Assembly (NCBI GenBank): GCA_021741645.1
Contig: JAIOXK010000004.1
Span: forward strand, 1 to 64,000
Reading direction: 5' to 3'
Length of the DNA stretch: 64,000 bases
From: Candidatus Nanopelagicales bacterium
Lineage (GTDB): Bacteria > Actinomycetota > Actinomycetes > S36-B12
Position numbers and translations under genes: made by a program. Shown here one piece after another: positions 9,982-20,441 of the stretch (within the stretch, counting starts at the first letter, position 1; every line of letters begins with the position of its first letter). The notes beneath the pieces are model-generated. The model saw only the letters and a program-made list of their open reading frames with translations, was not told the origin of the DNA and made no database searches.

Positions 9982-10995
9982 ATGACGCGCGTGGCGATCA
10001 TGGGCAGCGGCTCCTGGGGAACTGCCTTCGGAATGGTCCTCGCTGATGCAGGCAGTGATGTGGTGATCTGGGGCCGCAATCCTGAGGTGGTCGCAGATAT
10101 CGATGTGAATCACCGCAACGAGGCCTTCCACCCTGGCGTCGTGCTGCCCACGCGGATCTCGGCGACGGTTGATGCTCGTGTTGCGCTGGCGGATGCGTCG
10201 ATCGTCGTGCTGGCGGTGCCCGCGCAGGTGCTGCGAGCCAATCTTGGGGCGTGGGGGGAGGAGATCGATCACGATGCCGTCCTCGTCAGCCTGATGAAGG
10301 GGATCGAGATCGGCACGACCAAGCGCATGAGCCAGGTGATCATGGAGTCGGCCGGAGTGACGTCGGAGCGCGTCGCCGTGGTGTCGGGCCCGAATCTGGC
10401 CAGGGAGATCGCCGCGCGTCAGCCAGCGGCCACCACGGTGGCCTGTGTGGATGAGGCCAGCGCTCGCCGACTGCAGGAGGCCTGCACGACTGACTACTTC
10501 CGGCCGTATTGGACGACCGACGTCGTGGGCACGGAGATCGGTGGCGCGGTGAAGAACGTCATCGCGGTCGCCAACGGGATGGCCGCCGGCATGGGTCTTG
10601 GTGAGAACTCCCAAGCGTCGCTGATCACCAGGGGCCTGGCGGAGATGGCCAGGCTCGGGGTGGCCCTGGGGGCTGACCCGCTGACCTTTCAGGGTCTGGC
10701 CGGGGTGGGGGATCTGGTGGCCACCTGCCAGTCGCCGCTGTCGCGCAACCGGACCTTCGGCTTCAACCTCGGGCAGGGCCTGTCTGTCGACGAGACGATC
10801 GCTGCCACGAGCCAGACCTGCGAGGCGTACAAGAGCTGCCAGCCGATTCTCGCCCTAGGCCGCGAGCATGGCGTGGATATGCCCATCACCGAGCAGGTGG
10901 TTGAAGTCCTGTACAACGGCCGATCCCCCAAGTTGATGGCGGCGGCCTTCATGTCGCGTGACACCAAGTCAGAAGCGCTGCTCAGGGACTCGTAG
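9982..10995 (+). CDS. gpsA: NAD(P)H-dependent glycerol-3-phosphate dehydrogenase
   Basis: VAIMGSGSWGTAFGMVLADAG; GAVKNVIAVANGMAAGMGLGENSQASLITRGLAEM. Confidence 0.95.
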   Translation: MTRVAIMGSGSWGTAFGMVLADAGSDVVIWGRNPEVVADIDVNHRNEAFHPGVVLPTRISATVDARVALADASIVVLAVPAQVLRANLGAWGEEIDHDAVLVSLMKGIEIGTTKRMSQVIMESAGVTSERVAVVSGPNLAREIAARQPAATTVACVDEASARRLQEACTTDYFRPYWTTDVVGTEIGGAVKNVIAVANGMAAGMGLGENSQASLITRGLAEMARLGVALGADPLTFQGLAGVGDLVATCQSPLSRNRTFGFNLGQGLSVDETIAATSQTCEAYKSCQPILALGREHGVDMPITEQVVEVLYNGRSPKLMAAAFMSRDTKSEALLRDS

Positions 10996-10996
10996 C

Positions 10997-11024
10997 CGCC
11001 ATCCCACCAGGCCGCAGGATGGCG
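10997..11024. terminator. Hairpin between convergent gpsA and transsulfuration gene
   Basis: CGCCATCC...GGATGGCG stem lies exactly in the gap between the two stop codons. Confidence 0.55.
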
Positions 11025-12122
11025 TCAGCCGGCGGGCAGCTCGTCAAGGGCCGTGGACAGATCCGACCACAGATCGTCTGTCGACTCGATTCCGAAGGAA
11101 AGGCGCACGAGGTTCTCGGGAACCGTGTCGCTCTCCAGCGGCCACCTCCGTCGGCGTTCGAGCAAGGACTCGACACCCCCCAGGCTGGTGGCGTGCACCC
11201 ACAGGCGCACGCGTTCGCACAGCAGGTCAGCCGCGGGGGCACCTCCCGCCAGTTCGATGGAGGCCAGCGTTCCCCAGCCGGGGTACCGAACACGGCTGAC
11301 GGCGGGGTGGCTGGCCAGCTGCGGTGCGATGACTTGAGCGCTGTGCTGGGCTCGCTCGACCCGAAGGGCCAGAGTGCGCATACCGCGCAGTGCCAGATAG
11401 CAGTCGAATGCGCTGGGTGCGGCCCCGAGGAGCACCCGCCGCCTTCGTATCTGCTCCGCGCGTTCGGGATCGCCGGCGATGACAGCTCCCAGGAGCACGT
11501 CCGAATGTCCGCTGAGCGCCTTGGTGACACTGTGCAGTACGAGGTCGGCGCCCAGCGTCAAGGGCTGCTGAAGGATGGGGGTCGCGAAGGTGTTGTCCAC
11601 CAGCACCAGTGAGCCGGACTCCTGGGCACTCTGGATGCACGCGGCGAGATCGGCGACCTGCAGGAGGGGATTCGTGGGCGACTCGAGCCACAGGAGGTCA
11701 GCCCCGGTGGCGGCGTCCCGGACAGCGTTCGTGTCGTCCACATCGACGATCGTCAGGCGAATACGACCGATCTCGGCAAGCTCCCGCAGGCGCACCGCCA
11801 CACCGGTATAGGCCGCGCTCGGGGCGACGACATGAGCACCGAGTGGCAGCAGATCCATGACGGCATTGGCGGCGGCCATGCCTGAGCTGAAGACGACGGC
11901 GGTGCCCTGTTCGAGATCTCCGAGGGCATCCTCGAGGGCGGCGGTCGTCGGTGACCCCTCGCGGGCGTAACCCCAGTCGCCACCAGCGTGGAACGTCGAG
12001 GCGGGCACGATGGGCGTGTTCATGGGGGCGTCGGGTGCGGCCGGCGGCCGGCCTGCCGTCACGGCACGCGTCTCCAAGGACCATGTCTCGTCGGTCTTGT
12101 CGGTCTCGTTCTGTGAGGTCAC
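11025..12122 (-). CDS. PLP-dependent transsulfuration enzyme (cystathionine gamma-synthase/lyase family)
   Basis: LETRAVTAGRPPA...FSSGMAAANAVMDLL...HSVTKALSGHSDVLLGAVI...ESTDDLWSDLSTALD. Confidence 0.88.
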   Translation of the reverse strand: MTSQNETDKTDETWSLETRAVTAGRPPAAPDAPMNTPIVPASTFHAGGDWGYAREGSPTTAALEDALGDLEQGTAVVFSSGMAAANAVMDLLPLGAHVVAPSAAYTGVAVRLRELAEIGRIRLTIVDVDDTNAVRDAATGADLLWLESPTNPLLQVADLAACIQSAQESGSLVLVDNTFATPILQQPLTLGADLVLHSVTKALSGHSDVLLGAVIAGDPERAEQIRRRRVLLGAAPSAFDCYLALRGMRTLALRVERAQHSAQVIAPQLASHPAVSRVRYPGWGTLASIELAGGAPAADLLCERVRLWVHATSLGGVESLLERRRRWPLESDTVPENLVRLSFGIESTDDLWSDLSTALDELPAG

Positions 12123-12181
12123 GGCTCGCAGCGTAGTGGCGCCGTCCCTCGGGTGTGGTGCGCTGGCGGTAGCGTCCTCCT

Positions 12182-13252
12182 GTGAATCGAACGAGAGTCG
12201 CCGTCATTCTGGGCGGGCGCAGCAGCGAGCACTCCATCTCGTGCATCAGCGGACGTTCGATTGTCGAGGCGCTGGATCCCGCCCGATACGAGATCACGGT
12301 CATCGGAATCGGCCGCGACGGATCCTGGGTGACGGCCGACAGCCTCGACGACCTGCTGGTGAGCGACGGACCCCTCCCGGAGGTGTCTGCCGGCGCCGCC
12401 GGAGTCTCGATCGAGGCTGCACTGGACGCCGACGTCGTCTTCCCCGTTCTCCATGGCCCGTGGGGGGAGGACGGTTCCCTCCAAGGGGTGCTGGAGACCC
12501 TCCAGGTGCCCTACGTGGGAAGCGGCATCGCGTCATCGTCCGTGACGATGGACAAGGGTCTGATGAAGACATTCCTTCGGGCTGCGGGACTCCCGGTGGG
12601 TCAATGGCGCATGGTGGCGAGCCGCGAGTGGGATGACGACCCCGACGGCGTGCTTGCGTCACTCGAGGGGCTCGGATTCCCGGTGTTCGTCAAGCCTGCT
12701 CGCGCCGGTTCCTCCCTGGGAATCTCCAAGGTCGACACCGCAGTCGACCTGCGCGCAGCCATCGAGGAGGCACGCACTCACGACCCGCGCATCATCGTCG
12801 AGGCGGCGGTGTTGCACGCCCGCGAGATCGAATGCGCGGTGCTGAGCGATGCGCACGGTCAAGCGCAGGCCAGCCGCTGCGCCGAGATCGTCGTGCGAGC
12901 TGGCCATGACTTCTACGACTTCGAGGCGAAGTACCTCGATGACTCGGCTGAGCTGATCGTGCCCGCCCACCTGCCTGCCGATGTGGAGGCAGAGGTTCAG
13001 CGGCTGGCCGTCCAGGCCTTCGAGGCTCTGGGCTGCGAGGGGCTGGCTCGCGTGGACTTCTTCCTCAGGAACAGCATCGAGAGTGACGGTGCCGGGGATC
13101 CGACCCTGGTGGTCAATGAGGTGAACACGATGCCTGGATTCACGACCATCTCCATGTTCCCGCGCATGTGGCTGGCCTCTGGACTCGACTACCCCTCGCT
13201 GATCGATGCTCTCGTTCAGGATGCCCTACGGCGAGGGACAGGCCTGCGCTGA
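12182..13252 (+). CDS. ddl: D-alanine--D-alanine ligase
   Basis: VAVILGGRSSEHSISCISGRSI; VFPVLHGPWGEDGSLQG; NEVNTMPGFTTISMFPRMW. Confidence 0.96.
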   Translation: MNRTRVAVILGGRSSEHSISCISGRSIVEALDPARYEITVIGIGRDGSWVTADSLDDLLVSDGPLPEVSAGAAGVSIEAALDADVVFPVLHGPWGEDGSLQGVLETLQVPYVGSGIASSSVTMDKGLMKTFLRAAGLPVGQWRMVASREWDDDPDGVLASLEGLGFPVFVKPARAGSSLGISKVDTAVDLRAAIEEARTHDPRIIVEAAVLHAREIECAVLSDAHGQAQASRCAEIVVRAGHDFYDFEAKYLDDSAELIVPAHLPADVEAEVQRLAVQAFEALGCEGLARVDFFLRNSIESDGAGDPTLVVNEVNTMPGFTTISMFPRMWLASGLDYPSLIDALVQDALRRGTGLR

Positions 13253-13264
13253 CGGCTCTCCTGA

Positions 13265-14230
13265 TTGACTGTGGCCATGGGTTCTGAAGTGACGATCGCA
13301 GACACGGGCGAGTTCGAGTTGATCGATCGGATCACCGCTGATCTGGATGCGGATCCTCGCGTTCTGGTGGGACCTGGCGACGATGCTGCGGTGCTCGCGG
13401 TCACAAGTGGATCCGTGGCGGTCACGTGCGACGTGCTCGTGGAGGGACAGCACTTCCGACGTGACTGGTCCACGGCAATCGATATCGGACGCAAGGCCGC
13501 CGCCGCCTCGCTGGCCGACGTGGCAGCCATGGGTGGAACGGCCACAGCGCTGGTGGTGGGCTTCGCAGCCCCTCCCGACCTGCCGACCGCATGGGCGGTC
13601 GAGTGCACCGCCGGGCTGCGTGAGGAGGCCGCCGCGGTAGGTGCCTCCCTGGTCGGCGGGGATGTGGTTCAGGGTCCCGTTCTGGTTCTCAGCGTCACTG
13701 CCATCGGAGACCTGGCCGGTCGCTCCCCGGTGGTGCGCTCAGGAGCACGTCCGGGGGATGTCGTGGCCGTGGCTGGTCGGCTGGGATGGTCGGCAGCCGG
13801 GTTGGCGCTGCTCTCGCGCGGGTTTCGCTCGCCGAAGGTGCTGGTGGACGGGCATCGATTCCCCCAGCCGCCGTATGCGGCCGGGCCGGCCGCAGCGATG
13901 GCGGGTGCGACCGCCATGATCGATGTCAGCGATGGGCTGGTCGCGGACCTGCGGCACATCGCCGAGTCATCGCAGGTGGCTATTGACCTGTCGACCGATG
14001 GGTGGGAGATCCCGGAGGCGATGCAGGCGGCGGCTGCGGCGTACAACCTCGATCCGCGCGAGTGGATCCTGACCGGAGGGGAGGATCACGCGCTGGTGGC
14101 GACCTTCCCACCGGATGCTGAGCTGCCGGAGGGATTCCGTGTCATCGGTGCGGTAACTCCCGGGGGGCCTTCGGTCAGCGTTGATGGCCAGGTCAGGGAG
14201 AGTGCCGGCGGATTCCGCCACTTCGGCTAG
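13265..14230 (+). CDS. thiL: Thiamine-monophosphate kinase
   Basis: GPGDDAAVLAV...LADVAAMGGTATALVVG...DVSDGLVADLRHIAE...GGEDHALVAT. Confidence 0.94.
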   Translation: MTVAMGSEVTIADTGEFELIDRITADLDADPRVLVGPGDDAAVLAVTSGSVAVTCDVLVEGQHFRRDWSTAIDIGRKAAAASLADVAAMGGTATALVVGFAAPPDLPTAWAVECTAGLREEAAAVGASLVGGDVVQGPVLVLSVTAIGDLAGRSPVVRSGARPGDVVAVAGRLGWSAAGLALLSRGFRSPKVLVDGHRFPQPPYAAGPAAAMAGATAMIDVSDGLVADLRHIAESSQVAIDLSTDGWEIPEAMQAAAAAYNLDPREWILTGGEDHALVATFPPDAELPEGFRVIGAVTPGGPSVSVDGQVRESAGGFRHFG

Positions 14231-14275
14231 CGGAGCCGGTGAGAGGACTGGGATTGAGCGAAGGGAACGCCGTCG

Positions 14276-14464
14276 TCAGGCGCGGGCGACCTTGCCGGCC
14301 TTGATGCAGGACGTGCAGGCGTTCACTCGCTTGGGAGTCCCGTTCTGGACGGTGCGCACAGACTGGATGTTCGGGTTCCAGCGACGCTTGGTGCGACGGT
14401 GTGAGTGGGAGATGCTGTGCCCGAAGCCGGGACCCTTGCCGCAGACATCGCAGTTGGCAGCCAC
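14276..14464 (-). CDS. rpmB: 50S ribosomal protein L28 (zinc-binding C+ form)
   Basis: [34 protein letters not shown]...[10 protein letters not shown]; two CxxC pairs. Confidence 0.95.
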   Translation of the reverse strand: MAANCDVCGKGPGFGHSISHSHRRTKRRWNPNIQSVRTVQNGTPKRVNACTSCIKAGKVARA

Positions 14465-14704
14465 GGTGCACTCCTTCGTTCTCCGTCATCTGACGGGCGT
14501 CGTGAATCGTCCCGAGGGACGGGGGTGGGTGCGACACGACGTGCCGCGAGAGGACAGACTAGCCGAGCCGGGCATCGGGCCCCAAATTGAGGGTACGGTC
14601 GGCCGGAACCGGGTCGATTCTTTGAGGGACTCACCGGGGCCGCGAAGTGCGCTGAGCGTCCCGGTCGGCAGGGACCCGCGGCGGTCCTTGAGGAAGGAGA
14701 GGTC

Positions 14705-16363
14705 GTGTCGTCCACGGGGCAGGTCACGGCGGATTTGGTCCGCGACTGGGTCCATCACGCAGTCTCGGGGCTCTCGGCTGCCCGTGAGCGCATCGATGCT
14801 CTCAATGTCTTCCCCGTGCCCGACGGCGACACGGGAACGAACCTCTATTTCACGGTGGAATCCGCGGCAGAGTCGGTCGAGACCTGCTGTCAGGGCTCAC
14901 CAGCGGACGGACGGCCCGCGACCGGAGCCGATGCTGCGCGCGCCATGGCGATGGGAGCCTTCCTGGGAGCCCGGGGCAACTCGGGCGTGATTTTGTCGCA
15001 GATCCTCCGCGGCGTGGGCGAGGTCATGGCAGAGCTGAACGAGGGGGCCCTCGACGGGGCAGCCGTCCATCGCCTGCTCCATCGCGGGTCGGACCTGGCC
15101 TACGAGTCAGTCGCGCACCCGGTCGAGGGCACCATCCTCACGGTGATCCGCGAGGCATCCGACGCGGCCGGCCGGGCATCGGAGTCGGTCAGGGATGGCA
15201 GCAGCGATGCTCTCGCGGTGCTCGAGGAAGCGATCACGGCAGCGGAGGAGGCACTGGAGCGCACACCATCGATGCTTGAAGCGCTCCGGCTGGCCGGTGT
15301 CGTCGATGCGGGCGGACAGGGGTTGCTCGTCGTCCTCCATGCCCTAGCCCAGGCCATGTCTGGAGCCCCTCGTCCCGAGATGACTGTCCATGGGGGTTCG
15401 GGGAGCGCTCGGATGTCCGAGGCAGTCGCCCATGCGGTGGGCCCGGAATATGACGGACCTGCCTTCGAGGTCATGTACCTCCTTGATGCAGAAGACGGGC
15501 GCGTCCCTGAACTCCGGGCCGAGCTCGATGCGCTGGGCGACAGCCTCGTCGTCGTGGGTGGTGACGGCCTGTGGAACGTCCACGTGCACGTCGATGATGC
15601 GGGATCTGCGATCGAGGCGGCACTGGAGATCGGGCGGCCACATCGAATTCGCGTCACCCACCTGCAGTCTGTGGATCGAGCCGACGTTCGGATCCGGGGC
15701 GGGCAGCGGCGGCTGGTCGCCGTCGCTCATGGTCCGGGCATTGCGTCCTTGCTCAGTGACGCCGGGGTTGAGGTGGTGCACGCGCGGGCGGGCGTGCGGT
15801 CGTCCGTGCAGGAGATTCTCGAGGCCATCGAGCGCTCGAGCGCGGACGAGGTGGTCGTGCTCCCGAGCGACAAGGACACGGCATCGGCAGCCGAGCTTGC
15901 CGCGGATCAGGCTCGTGATCGGGGCCTTCGATCGGCCGTCATCCCCACGCGCTCCATCGTTCAGACTCTCGCTGCCGTTGCGGTCCACGTGCCCGATGCG
16001 CACTTCGATGACGATGTCATCGCCATGACCCGGGCAGCCGGGGCGACGCGATACGGAGCGGTGACCGTGGCCTCCCGGGCGGCACTGACCACGGTGGGAC
16101 CGTGTGCGCCGGGCGATGTCCTCGGGCTCGTGGATGGCGACATCGTGGTGATCTCCGCTGCCGTTCCCGATGCCCTGCAGGAGCTTCTGACGGGGATGCT
16201 CGCGATCGGCGGGGAACTCGTGACCGTGGTCTTCGGAGCGGATGCATCCGCGTCACTCCGAGATGACCTGGTCGAGTGGCTGACTGCCACTTTTCCCTTC
16301 GCGGAGGTGGTTGCGGTCGATGGCGGTCAGTCCCTGTGGCCGGTCATCGTGGGGGTCGAGTGA
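14705..16363 (+). CDS. DAK2/DhaL domain protein (FakA/YloV-like fatty acid kinase subunit)
   Basis: LNVFPVPDGDTGTNLYFTVESA...GARGNSGVILSQILRG; DegV-like C-terminal part. Confidence 0.88.
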   Translation: MSSTGQVTADLVRDWVHHAVSGLSAARERIDALNVFPVPDGDTGTNLYFTVESAAESVETCCQGSPADGRPATGADAARAMAMGAFLGARGNSGVILSQILRGVGEVMAELNEGALDGAAVHRLLHRGSDLAYESVAHPVEGTILTVIREASDAAGRASESVRDGSSDALAVLEEAITAAEEALERTPSMLEALRLAGVVDAGGQGLLVVLHALAQAMSGAPRPEMTVHGGSGSARMSEAVAHAVGPEYDGPAFEVMYLLDAEDGRVPELRAELDALGDSLVVVGGDGLWNVHVHVDDAGSAIEAALEIGRPHRIRVTHLQSVDRADVRIRGGQRRLVAVAHGPGIASLLSDAGVEVVHARAGVRSSVQEILEAIERSSADEVVVLPSDKDTASAAELAADQARDRGLRSAVIPTRSIVQTLAAVAVHVPDAHFDDDVIAMTRAAGATRYGAVTVASRAALTTVGPCAPGDVLGLVDGDIVVISAAVPDALQELLTGMLAIGGELVTVVFGADASASLRDDLVEWLTATFPFAEVVAVDGGQSLWPVIVGVE

Positions 16364-18564
16364 CCACCCGAGGAATTCTTGACACCCGGCTCTCGGGAAT
16401 TCTCGGTGGCAAGACGGCGGACGCACTCCGCACGGGCCTGGGTCTCGACACGGTGGAGGATCTCCTGCGCCACTACCCCCGGAGGTACGCCGAGAGGGGA
16501 GAGCTCACTGATCTCGCGCTGCTCGACGAGGGGGAGCAGGTGACGGTCCTTGCAGAGGTGCAGTCCGTGACCGTGCGCCCCATGCGTAATCGTCGCGGCA
16601 GCATTCTCGAGGCCGTCATCAGCGACGGACAGCAGTCGATGTCGCTGACCTTCTTCAACCAGAAGTGGCGGGAACGGCAGTTGCGAGCGGGCCGGCGCGG
16701 CCTGTTCGCCGGTCAGGTAGGTCGCTATCGCGGGACTCTCCAGCTTGCGCACCCGGAGTTCCACCTGTTTGCCGAGGGGGTGCAGGAGGACGAGGAGGCG
16801 ATGGTCACCTTCGCGGGTGCGCTGATACCCATCTACGGGGCCGCCAGAGGAGTCACGTCATGGCAGGTCCATACGGCCGTCGACGTCGTGCTTGCTCAGG
16901 TCGACGACATCGATGACCCCCTTCCCGAACTCGTCCGACGCGAACGTGACCTGGTGTCACTCAGCGAGGCCTTGCGTCTCATCCATCGGCCGACCTCGCG
17001 CGCGGACGTCGACGCGGCCGTCACGCGCCTGCGATTCGAGGAGGCGTACGTCCTCCAGGTGCTGCTTGCGCAGCGGCGAGCCGTGACGCGATCCCTGCCT
17101 GCGACCCGTCGGGTGCCCACGACGAGTCCGCTGGTGGAGGCGTTCGATGCCCGACTGCCGTTCGTGCTCACGGCAGGTCAGCAGGCGGTATCGCAGCAGA
17201 TCGCCGACGACCTCGCCGGCGATCACCCGATGCATCGCCTCCTGCAAGGTGATGTAGGCAGCGGAAAGACGATCGTCGCCCTGCGAGCCATGCTCCGCGT
17301 TGTCGACGCGGGCGGGCAGGCGGCGCTGCTGGCCCCCACTGAGGTGCTGGCCGTGCAGCACCACCGCTCGATCACCAGGGCATTGGGTCCGTTGGCTGAG
17401 CGCGGACTCCTCGGAGGAGCCGATATCGGCACACGGGTAGCGCTGCTGACCGGTTCGCAGAAGGCCCAGGAGCGACGCACGAACCTCCTCGACGTCGTGT
17501 CTGGCGACGCGGGAATCGTGATCGGCACACATGCACTGCTGCAGGAGCATGTCGACTTCCATGATCTGGCCCTGGTGGTCGTCGATGAGCAGCACCGATT
17601 CGGAGTGGAGCAACGAGCGGCGCTGGCCGCCAAGTCACGTGGCGACACCCGGCCGCATGTGCTGGTGATGACCGCTACGCCGATTCCTCGGACTGTCGCG
17701 ATGACGACCTTCGGCGATGTCGACGTCTCGACTCTGGACGAGGTGCCGGCGGGTCGATCGGAGGTGGCGACCCACATCATCGTGGCGCCTGAGCAGCCGG
17801 GTCATCTGGCGCGCGCATGGCAGCGAGCTGGTGAGGAGGTCAGGCAGGGGCATCGGGTCTTCGTTGTCTGCCCGCGCATCGGCGATGACACAGACGAGGG
17901 AACGACTGATCCGGCGTCGCCCGACGAGCCTGAGGGCCCACGCCCGGCGAGCGTGCTGGACGTCGCCGCGAGACTTCAGGAGGGTCCACTCGCGGACGTG
18001 CGGGTGGGAATCCTCCATGGCCGCATGTCGGCCGAGGACAAGGACGACGTCATGCGACGCTTCGCCGATCCGAACGCCAGTGATCCGGTTGAGGTCCTGG
18101 TCGCGACGACGGTGATCGAGGTGGGTGTCGACGTGCCCGTCGCCACGATGATGGTCATCGTCGATGCTGACCGATTCGGCCTGTCACAGCTTCATCAGCT
18201 CCGCGGTCGCGTCGGTCGTGGGAGTCTCCCCGGCCTGTGCCTTCTGGTGACCGATTCCGAGGCTGGGTCACCGGCACGCGAGCGACTTGACGCCCTTGCG
18301 TCGACGACCGATGGCTTCGTGCTGTCTGAGCTGGATCTGGAACTGCGTCGCGAGGGTGACGTGCTGGGGAGCTCGCAGTCGGGCAGCAGGCGAACCCTGC
18401 GTCTGCTCGAAGTCGCGCGTCATCAGGATGTCATCGCGGATGCCCGTCTGGCGGCGACCGCCGTGATCGATCAGGATGTCACGCTGTCTGAGCATCCGGC
18501 CCTGGCCCGCGCGGTGGCGTCTCTGACGGAGCACGAGCAGGCTGACTACCTGGAGAAGGCATGA
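16360..18564 (+). CDS. recG: ATP-dependent DNA helicase RecG
   Basis: GTG start overlaps previous TGA; LLQGDVGSGKTIVALRAML, VVDEQHRFGVEQR, MTATPIPRTVAMT, QLRGRVGRG. Confidence 0.95.
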   Translation: MTTRGILDTRLSGILGGKTADALRTGLGLDTVEDLLRHYPRRYAERGELTDLALLDEGEQVTVLAEVQSVTVRPMRNRRGSILEAVISDGQQSMSLTFFNQKWRERQLRAGRRGLFAGQVGRYRGTLQLAHPEFHLFAEGVQEDEEAMVTFAGALIPIYGAARGVTSWQVHTAVDVVLAQVDDIDDPLPELVRRERDLVSLSEALRLIHRPTSRADVDAAVTRLRFEEAYVLQVLLAQRRAVTRSLPATRRVPTTSPLVEAFDARLPFVLTAGQQAVSQQIADDLAGDHPMHRLLQGDVGSGKTIVALRAMLRVVDAGGQAALLAPTEVLAVQHHRSITRALGPLAERGLLGGADIGTRVALLTGSQKAQERRTNLLDVVSGDAGIVIGTHALLQEHVDFHDLALVVVDEQHRFGVEQRAALAAKSRGDTRPHVLVMTATPIPRTVAMTTFGDVDVSTLDEVPAGRSEVATHIIVAPEQPGHLARAWQRAGEEVRQGHRVFVVCPRIGDDTDEGTTDPASPDEPEGPRPASVLDVAARLQEGPLADVRVGILHGRMSAEDKDDVMRRFADPNASDPVEVLVATTVIEVGVDVPVATMMVIVDADRFGLSQLHQLRGRVGRGSLPGLCLLVTDSEAGSPARERLDALASTTDGFVLSELDLELRREGDVLGSSQSGSRRTLRLLEVARHQDVIADARLAATAVIDQDVTLSEHPALARAVASLTEHEQADYLEKA

Positions 18565-19178
18565 CTCGGATCATCGCGGGGGTGGCGCGCGGCCGCAGAC
18601 TCTCCGTCCCGGGCCGTGGCACGCGGCCGACCTCGGATCGAGTCCGCGAGTCGCTCTTCTCCTCCTTGGACTCCGAACTCTCTGCAGCCGGCATTCCGTG
18701 GAATTCCGTTGCGGTGCTCGACCTCTACGCGGGCTCTGGGGCTCTTGGGCTGGAGGCTCTGAGCAGGGGAGCGCGCGCGGCCTGGCTGGTGGAGGGGGAT
18801 CGGAGCGCGATGAAGACACTCCGGTCGAACTGCGAGGCGGTGGGAATGCCAGGAGCCCTGGCTCTAGGTCGACGAGTCGAGGCTCTGGCCGGTGAGCCAC
18901 CGACGGCATCCGGGGCCAATCTCGTCTTCGCCGACCCGCCGTACGACGTGCCGGCGCCACAGGTGGCACGGGAGCTGCAGCGTCTCGCAGGGCTTGGCTG
19001 GATCGCGGACGATGCGAGAGTGGTGGTCGAGCGTCCGACCAGGGACGGGCAGAATCCGCTGCCGGAGGCATGGGGCAGTGATCGAGAGCGCACCTTCGGC
19101 GACACGCGACTTTGGTACGGTCGAGCACGTCCGCATGGGGATCACGTGGACGATCCGGCTCGTGAGGAGGCACCCTGA
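18561..19178 (+). CDS. rsmD: 16S rRNA (guanine966-N2)-methyltransferase
   Basis: RIIAGVARGRRLSVPGRGTRPTSDRVRESLFSSL; DLYAGSGALGLEALSRGA; FADPPYD. Confidence 0.94.
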   Translation: MTRIIAGVARGRRLSVPGRGTRPTSDRVRESLFSSLDSELSAAGIPWNSVAVLDLYAGSGALGLEALSRGARAAWLVEGDRSAMKTLRSNCEAVGMPGALALGRRVEALAGEPPTASGANLVFADPPYDVPAPQVARELQRLAGLGWIADDARVVVERPTRDGQNPLPEAWGSDRERTFGDTRLWYGRARPHGDHVDDPAREEAP

Positions 19179-19663
19179 TGCGCAAGGTGGTGTGCCCGGG
19201 GTCCTTCGATCCGGTGACGAATGGCCACCTGGACGTCTTCGCGCGGGCCGCGGCGATGTCGGATGAGGTCGTTGTCGCGGTGCTCATCAATGACTCCAAG
19301 GCTGGCCTGTTCACCATCGACGAGCGCATCGAGATGCTTCGTGAGGTCGTCGCCCCCCACGAGAACATCCGGGTCGAGTCCTTCCACGGGCTCCTCGTCG
19401 ACTACTGCCAGAAGAACGGCATCACTGCGATCGTCAAGGGACTGCGAGCGGTGAGCGATTTCGACTATGAGCTGCAGATGGCCCAGATGAACTATCGACT
19501 GTCCGACGTCGAGACGGTCTTCATCACCACGAATCCCCTCTACAGCTTTCTCTCGTCCAGCCTGGTCAAGGAAGTGGCCAAGTTCGGGGGAGATGTCAGC
19601 GGATTGGTCCCCGACGCCGTGTTGTCCCGGCTGAGAGGCCGTCTGTCGGACACAATGGCCTGA
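19178..19663 (+). CDS. coaD: Phosphopantetheine adenylyltransferase
   Basis: CPGSFDPVTNGHLDVFARAA...IVKGLRAVSDFDYELQMAQMN. Confidence 0.97.
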   Translation: MRKVVCPGSFDPVTNGHLDVFARAAAMSDEVVVAVLINDSKAGLFTIDERIEMLREVVAPHENIRVESFHGLLVDYCQKNGITAIVKGLRAVSDFDYELQMAQMNYRLSDVETVFITTNPLYSFLSSSLVKEVAKFGGDVSGLVPDAVLSRLRGRLSDTMA

Positions 19664-19690
19664 GCACTGAACCGCTGCCAAGGAGCATTT

Positions 19691-20320
19691 GTGGACCTTC
19701 AGGAAAGACTCGACGAACTTGCCGTGCTGATCGAGGACGCCAAGGCCATGCCCTTGTCCGCGTCATGCATCGTGAACCGCTCCCAGGTCCTGGATCTCAT
19801 CGAGGAGATCCGGCAGATGATGCCCGAGTCGGTCCAGCGCGCCGATGAGCTGCTTGCGGACCGCGAGGCAGTCGTGCAGGACGGTCGACGCGAGGCCGAT
19901 CGCATTCTTGAGCGTGCGCGTACCGAGTCCGATCGTCTGGTGTCCGAGCACGAGGTCTACCTCGCGGCCGTGCAGGAGGCGCAGGCGCTGGTCGACATCA
20001 CCTCGCAGGACACCGCGCGCATGCGCAAGGAGACCGACGACTACATCGACGCCAAGCTCGCCACCTTCGAGATCACCCTGCAGAAGACTCTCCAGACGGT
20101 CGATCGCGGGCGTGAGCGGCTGCGAAGCCAGATGTATCAGGAGCTGGCACCCATGGCGGATCCTCGAATGGGTGACCCGCGAGCGCAGGACGACGTTTTC
20201 GATGCCCAGGCGCTGGATGGCCAGGGCTTCGACGACCAAGGCCTTGCTGACCAGGTCTACGACGACCGCGGTTTTGAGACCACGGAGATGGACGCCCTCG
20301 ATTCCAGGAAGCGGCGCTGA
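19691..20320 (+). CDS. DivIVA-like coiled-coil septation protein (SepIVA-like)
   Basis: Coiled coil DLQERLDELAVLIEDAKAMPLSASCIVNR; position between coaD and yceD as in mycobacteria; repetitive Asp/Gln/Gly tail. Confidence 0.75.
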   Translation: MDLQERLDELAVLIEDAKAMPLSASCIVNRSQVLDLIEEIRQMMPESVQRADELLADREAVVQDGRREADRILERARTESDRLVSEHEVYLAAVQEAQALVDITSQDTARMRKETDDYIDAKLATFEITLQKTLQTVDRGRERLRSQMYQELAPMADPRMGDPRAQDDVFDAQALDGQGFDDQGLADQVYDDRGFETTEMDALDSRKRR

Positions 20321-20441
20321 CGAGATCTCCGGACAACGGCCCCCGGCCGGGACCGTTTAGGTGCTCAGGGCACCGGCAGGGTAGCCTTTCCGGGGCCTCT
20401 CGCGAGGCCACGGTTCGTCGTGCTGAGAGTAGTGAGGGTCC

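Noticed and set aside
20394-20409. GGCCTC-TCGC-GAGGCC hairpin upstream of yceD-rpmF as a ribosomal protein leader
   Set aside because: Short stem with no supporting context; too weak without comparative data
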